Source: Bradyrhizobium lablabi (lineage in GTDB: Bacteria > Pseudomonadota > Alphaproteobacteria > Rhizobiales > Xanthobacteraceae). From it: DNA of 34,483 nt. The position numbers and the translations under genes are program-made. The stretch lies in NCBI RefSeq assembly GCF_001440475.1, contig NZ_LLYB01000052.1, forward strand, positions 37,378 to 71,860, written 5' to 3'. The notes below the pieces were generated by a model, which saw nothing but the letters and a program-made list of their open reading frames with translations, was not told the origin of the DNA and ran no database searches. Below, piece by piece: positions 31,616-34,483 of this stretch; positions within the stretch are counted from its first letter, which is position 1; each line of letters begins with the position of its first letter.

Positions 31616-32886
31616 CCGGGAATGCGGACCGGCAGTTGCTCGATGCCGCGCACGAAGGAGGAGTAGACCCGCTTTGGTTCACCGACCACTTCGATGCGGT
31701 CGAACCGCTTCAGCATCTCCTGCCACACGATCTTGAGCTGCAGCTCGGCGAGGCGCATGCCGACGCAGCGATGGATGCCGAAGCCGAACGACAGGTGCGT
31801 GCGCGGACGGGCGCGGTCGATGATGAATTCGTCGGACCGCTCGATGCCTTCCTCGTCGCGGTTACCCGAGACGTACCACATCACGACGCGATCGCCCTTC
31901 TTGATCTTCTTGCCGCCGATCTCGGTATCGACCAGAGCGGTGCGGCGCATATGCGCCAGCGGCGTCTGCCAGCGGATCACTTCCGGCACCATGGTGTCGA
32001 TCAGGGCAGGGTTGTCGTGCAGCTTCTGGTATTGATCCGGATGCTCGTTCAACGCCAGCACCGAGCCGCTCATGGTGTTGCGGGTGGTGTCGTTACCGCC
32101 GACGATGAGCAGGATGATGTTGCCCATCAGATTGTCGGGGTCCATGTGCCGCGTGGCATCGCTATGCGCCATCATCGACAAGAGGTCGTTCCTAGGCGGC
32201 GTGTTGACGCGCTCGTTCCAGAGCTTCGAGAAATAGGCGTAGCACTCGTCCATCTCCTGGCGCCGCTGCTCCGGCGAGTCCACGACGCCGCTCTTGGGCA
32301 GCGCGGTCGAGACGTCGGACCAGCGCGTCAGCTTGCGCCGCTCCTCCCAGGGGAAATCGAACAGGGTGGCCAGCATCTGCGTGGTCAGTTCGATCGAGAC
32401 GCGCTCGACGAAGTTGAAGGTTTCGTTGCGCGGCAGATTGTCCAGCACCTTTTGCGAGCGCTCGCGGATCAGTTTTGCCAGTTCGTCCAGATGCGTCGGC
32501 GTGAACATCGGCGACACCGTCTTGCGCTGCGCCGAGTGCCGCGGCTGGTCCATCGCGATGAAGCTCGGATAGTCGTAACCGGGCGGCACGTCGCGGATCG
32601 AAATGCCGCCGAGCGTGGAATCGGAGGAGAAGATGCCGTGGTTGGTGTCGACATGCATGATGTCGTTGTATTTGGTCACCGACCAATAGGGCTCGATCGG
32701 CGCGTTCTCGCAGTAATGAACCGGCTCTTCCTTGCGCAGCCGCTCGAACCAGGGCCATAGGGTGTCATTCTGAAACAGTCTTGGCGCACCGGGGTGAAAA
32801 TCCCTGAGCGGCGTCGAATAGGCCTCTTCGCGCGCGGCGCGCAGAAGCTCTTTCTTGTCGGCTCTGATGGAGGTCTGGACGTTCAT
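31612..32886 (-). CDS. CYP153-like cytochrome P450 (second of tandem pair)
   Basis: Cytoplasmic P450 of 424 residues. The haem-binding loop is HLSFGFGIHRCVG, with the axial cysteine at C374. The I-helix oxygen-activation motif is GGNDTTRN, and the K-helix and following strand read VIRWQTPLAHMRRTA. These, with KKGDRVVMWYVSGNRDE and the N-terminal PVHYCENAPIEPYWSVTKYN, are closest to CYP153, bacterial terminal hydroxylases of alkanes and fatty acids; subfamily placement is from memory. By eye it is about three quarters identical to the next upstream P450, 30 bases away, so the pair arose by duplication. No ferredoxin or reductase gene is in view. Confidence 0.94.
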   Translation of the reverse strand: MNVQTSIRADKKELLRAAREEAYSTPLRDFHPGAPRLFQNDTLWPWFERLRKEEPVHYCENAPIEPYWSVTKYNDIMHVDTNHGIFSSDSTLGGISIRDVPPGYDYPSFIAMDQPRHSAQRKTVSPMFTPTHLDELAKLIRERSQKVLDNLPRNETFNFVERVSIELTTQMLATLFDFPWEERRKLTRWSDVSTALPKSGVVDSPEQRRQEMDECYAYFSKLWNERVNTPPRNDLLSMMAHSDATRHMDPDNLMGNIILLIVGGNDTTRNTMSGSVLALNEHPDQYQKLHDNPALIDTMVPEVIRWQTPLAHMRRTALVDTEIGGKKIKKGDRVVMWYVSGNRDEEGIERSDEFIIDRARPRTHLSFGFGIHRCVGMRLAELQLKIVWQEMLKRFDRIEVVGEPKRVYSSFVRGIEQLPVRIPG

Positions 32887-32916
32887 GTTTGTAAATCCCG
32901 GTAGGGCTTTCAGGGG

Positions 32917-34188
32917 TTAGCCGGCGATGCGGACCGGCAGGGTCTCGTAGCCTTTGACGAAACTCGAATATACCCGCTTCGGTTCGGCTGTTACCTCAAT
33001 ATTATCGTACCGCTTGAGGATTTCTTCCCATATAATCCTTAGTTGTAGTTCCGCCAGCCGGATTCCGACGCAGCGGTGGATGCCGAAACCGAAGGAAAGG
33101 TGGGTGCGGGGCCGGGCGCGGTCGATGATGAAGTCGTAGGGGCGGTCGATCACGTCCTCGTCACGGTTGCCGGAGACGTACCACATCACGACCTTGTCGC
33201 CCTTCTTGATCTGGCGCCCACGGAATTCGATGTCTTCGAGTGCAGTGCGGCGCATATGCGCCAGCGGCGTCTGCCAACGGATCACTTCCGGCACGAAACT
33301 GTCGATCAGATCGGGGTTGTCGCGCAGCTTGCGGTATTGGTCCGGATTCTTGTTCAGCGCATAGACGCTGCCCGACAGCGTATTGCGGGTGGTGTCGTTG
33401 CCGCCGACGATCAAAAGGATCAGATTGCCGAGGAAGTTCTTCGGGTCCATGTCGCGGGTGGCATCGCTATGCGCCATCATCGACAACAGGTCGCTCTTCG
33501 GCGGCTGGTTGATGCGCTCCTTCCACAGCCTGGCGAAATAGGTCGCGCATTCCATTAGCTCCGCCTGGCGTTCTTCCTCGGTCGCGACGAGGCCGCCGGG
33601 GCCGGGAAGCGTCGTGGCGACGTCGGACCAGCGCGTCAGCTTGCGGCGGTCTTCCCAGGGGAAGTCGAACAGCACCGCGAGCATCTGCGTGGTGAGCTCG
33701 ATCGAGACCTGGTCGACCCAGTCGAAAACCTCGCCTCTCGGCAGGTTGTCGAGGCATTCGGCGGAACGCTTGCGGATGTTGATCGCGAGCTCGTCGAGAT
33801 GGGTCGGCGTGAACATCGGCGCCACGGTCTTGCGCTGCGCGCTGTGGCGCGGCTGGTCCATGGCGATGAAGCTTTCGCGGCGCAGGTCCGGCGCGACATC
33901 GCGAATGGTGATGCCGCCGAGCGAAGCTGCCGACGAGAACACCGCGTGGTTGGTCTCGATGTCCATGATGTCGTTGTATTTGGTCACCGACCAATACGGC
34001 CCGAACATCGAGTCCTTGCAGTAGTGCACCGGCTCTTCGCGGCGCAGCCGGTCGAAATACGGCCAGAACGAATCCGTCTTGAACAGCTCGGGGTTGCTGA
34101 CGTCGAAATCCGCCAGCGGCATGGCCTGGGCCGCATCGCGCGCGGTTCGCAGTTGGGAATCGCTGGCGAGATCGACGGTTCCGTGCAT
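32917..34188 (-). CDS. CYP153-like cytochrome P450 (first of tandem pair)
   Basis: P450 of 423 residues from the ATG at 34188, which has a gggaga site about 8 bases upstream. The frame is open to 34389, but those 67 residues are not P450-like. The haem loop is HLSFGFGIHRCVG with cysteine C373, the I-helix motif is GGNDTTRN, and the core matches CYP153 (LIVGGNDTTRNTLSG, EVIRWQTPLAHMRRTA). It is the first gene of the minus-strand operon with the second P450 and the thioesterase, divergent from an acyl-CoA dehydrogenase. A stretch near its 3' end (about 32980-33070) uses codons rare in the rest of the window (CTA, AGG, ATA, GTA). Confidence 0.94.
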   Translation of the reverse strand: MHGTVDLASDSQLRTARDAAQAMPLADFDVSNPELFKTDSFWPYFDRLRREEPVHYCKDSMFGPYWSVTKYNDIMDIETNHAVFSSAASLGGITIRDVAPDLRRESFIAMDQPRHSAQRKTVAPMFTPTHLDELAINIRKRSAECLDNLPRGEVFDWVDQVSIELTTQMLAVLFDFPWEDRRKLTRWSDVATTLPGPGGLVATEEERQAELMECATYFARLWKERINQPPKSDLLSMMAHSDATRDMDPKNFLGNLILLIVGGNDTTRNTLSGSVYALNKNPDQYRKLRDNPDLIDSFVPEVIRWQTPLAHMRRTALEDIEFRGRQIKKGDKVVMWYVSGNRDEDVIDRPYDFIIDRARPRTHLSFGFGIHRCVGIRLAELQLRIIWEEILKRYDNIEVTAEPKRVYSSFVKGYETLPVRIAG

Positions 34189-34413
34189 GGGTGGCTCTCC
34201 CTGAATTCTACCCACGCGAAGCAAACCGAGCGGGCGATGTTTTACCCTATTACATCTCGACCCGGCCCCCGGCGCAAGGGCGAGTTGGGCGCATTTGGCC
34301 ACATCGACTGTCCGCCCGATCCTGGGCGGTCCCGATGCATTTCGCCGCGTGACAAGCGTGGGCCCGAAGCATAAGTCTGTTTGAAACAACGTTTAATTCG
34401 CCGGGAGGCGGCC
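34189..34413. promoter_or_regulatory. Divergent control region between the P450 operon and an acyl-CoA dehydrogenase
   Basis: These 225 bases separate divergent start codons, so both promoters should be here. Near 34376-34396 the run GTTTGAAACAACGTTTAA holds short AT-rich dyads (GTTTgAAAC) that could be a regulator site. No strong -35/-10 pair was identified. The plausible job is joint control of hydroxylation and downstream CoA-linked oxidation. Confidence 0.35.
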
Positions 34414-34483
34414 ATGATTTCCAACGCGCAACGGATGTTCAACTTCGACCTTGGCGAGACCGCGGATGCGATCCGCGAGACGG
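34414..34483 (+). CDS. Acyl-CoA dehydrogenase, N-terminus only
   Basis: An ATG at 34414 with a gggagg site about 6 bases upstream opens a frame running off the window: MISNAQRMFNFDLGETADAI followed by RET. The segment FDLGETADAIRET is the usual start of acyl-CoA dehydrogenases of the isovaleryl/medium-chain type. Only 23 codons are visible, so the subfamily cannot be set. It is divergent from the CYP153 operon, consistent with a fatty-acid or alkane pathway. Confidence 0.7.
   Translation, partial: MISNAQRMFNFDLGETADAIRET

Overview
The window is GC-rich alphaproteobacterial chromosome, most like Bradyrhizobium or a close relative. I infer this from protein resemblance: the small DUF6894-type and other Bradyrhizobium-style proteins, the CYP153 P450s, the CaiB/ACAD/MaoC operons and the FixK/FNR-type boxes. 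No database search was run. No tRNA, rRNA, CRISPR array, phage gene or intact insertion sequence was seen.

Layout. (1) 1-4.4 kb, all minus strand: a truncated secreted protein, a Baeyer-Villiger-type flavin monooxygenase, a metallo-beta-lactamase-fold hydrolase, and a probable beta-propeller protein with a consensus FNR/FixK box upstream. (2) 4.5-8.7 kb: an acyl-CoA dehydrogenase, class III CoA-transferase and MaoC-type hydratase operon, divergent from a LysR regulator. (3) 8.9-19.7 kb: an accessory stretch of small genes. It holds a cold-shock protein gene divergent from a bS21 paralogue gene, DUF6894, a 4-fold beta-flower protein, a zinc-ribbon protein, two frameshifted genes (a RibD-C/DHFR-like reductase and an alpha/beta hydrolase), a stub of a GFA-family gene, a vanadium-haloperoxidase-like gene coupled to a secreted CxxCH protein, and an aromatic-hydroxylase-type FAD monooxygenase. 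(4) 19.9-23.5 kb: an EmrAB-type tripartite efflux operon divergent from a TetR repressor, with one palindrome placed to control both promoters. (5) 23.5-26 kb: a class III adenylate cyclase and a sarcosine-oxidase-like flavoprotein. (6) 26.7-31.1 kb: a Na/Pi cotransporter and a phosphoketolase; the phosphoketolase has an FNR/FixK-like box in a class II position. (7) 31.2-34.5 kb: two tandem CYP153-like P450s plus a hotdog thioesterase on the minus strand, divergent from the start of an acyl-CoA dehydrogenase that leaves the window.

How the parts fit. Regions 2 and 7 look catabolic: terminal hydroxylation of alkyl chains or fatty acids, then CoA-linked steps. Two promoters, those of the phosphoketolase and the beta-propeller gene, carry FNR/FixK boxes and may respond to low oxygen. 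The Na/Pi importer beside the phosphoketolase is suggestive because phosphoketolase consumes inorganic phosphate. The accessory stretch shows gene decay next to intact small genes with strong ribosome binding sites, as expected of a region in flux. The most unusual items are the haloperoxidase-like protein that lacks the canonical PSGH histidine and its haem-motif partner, and the two FNR/FixK-type boxes.
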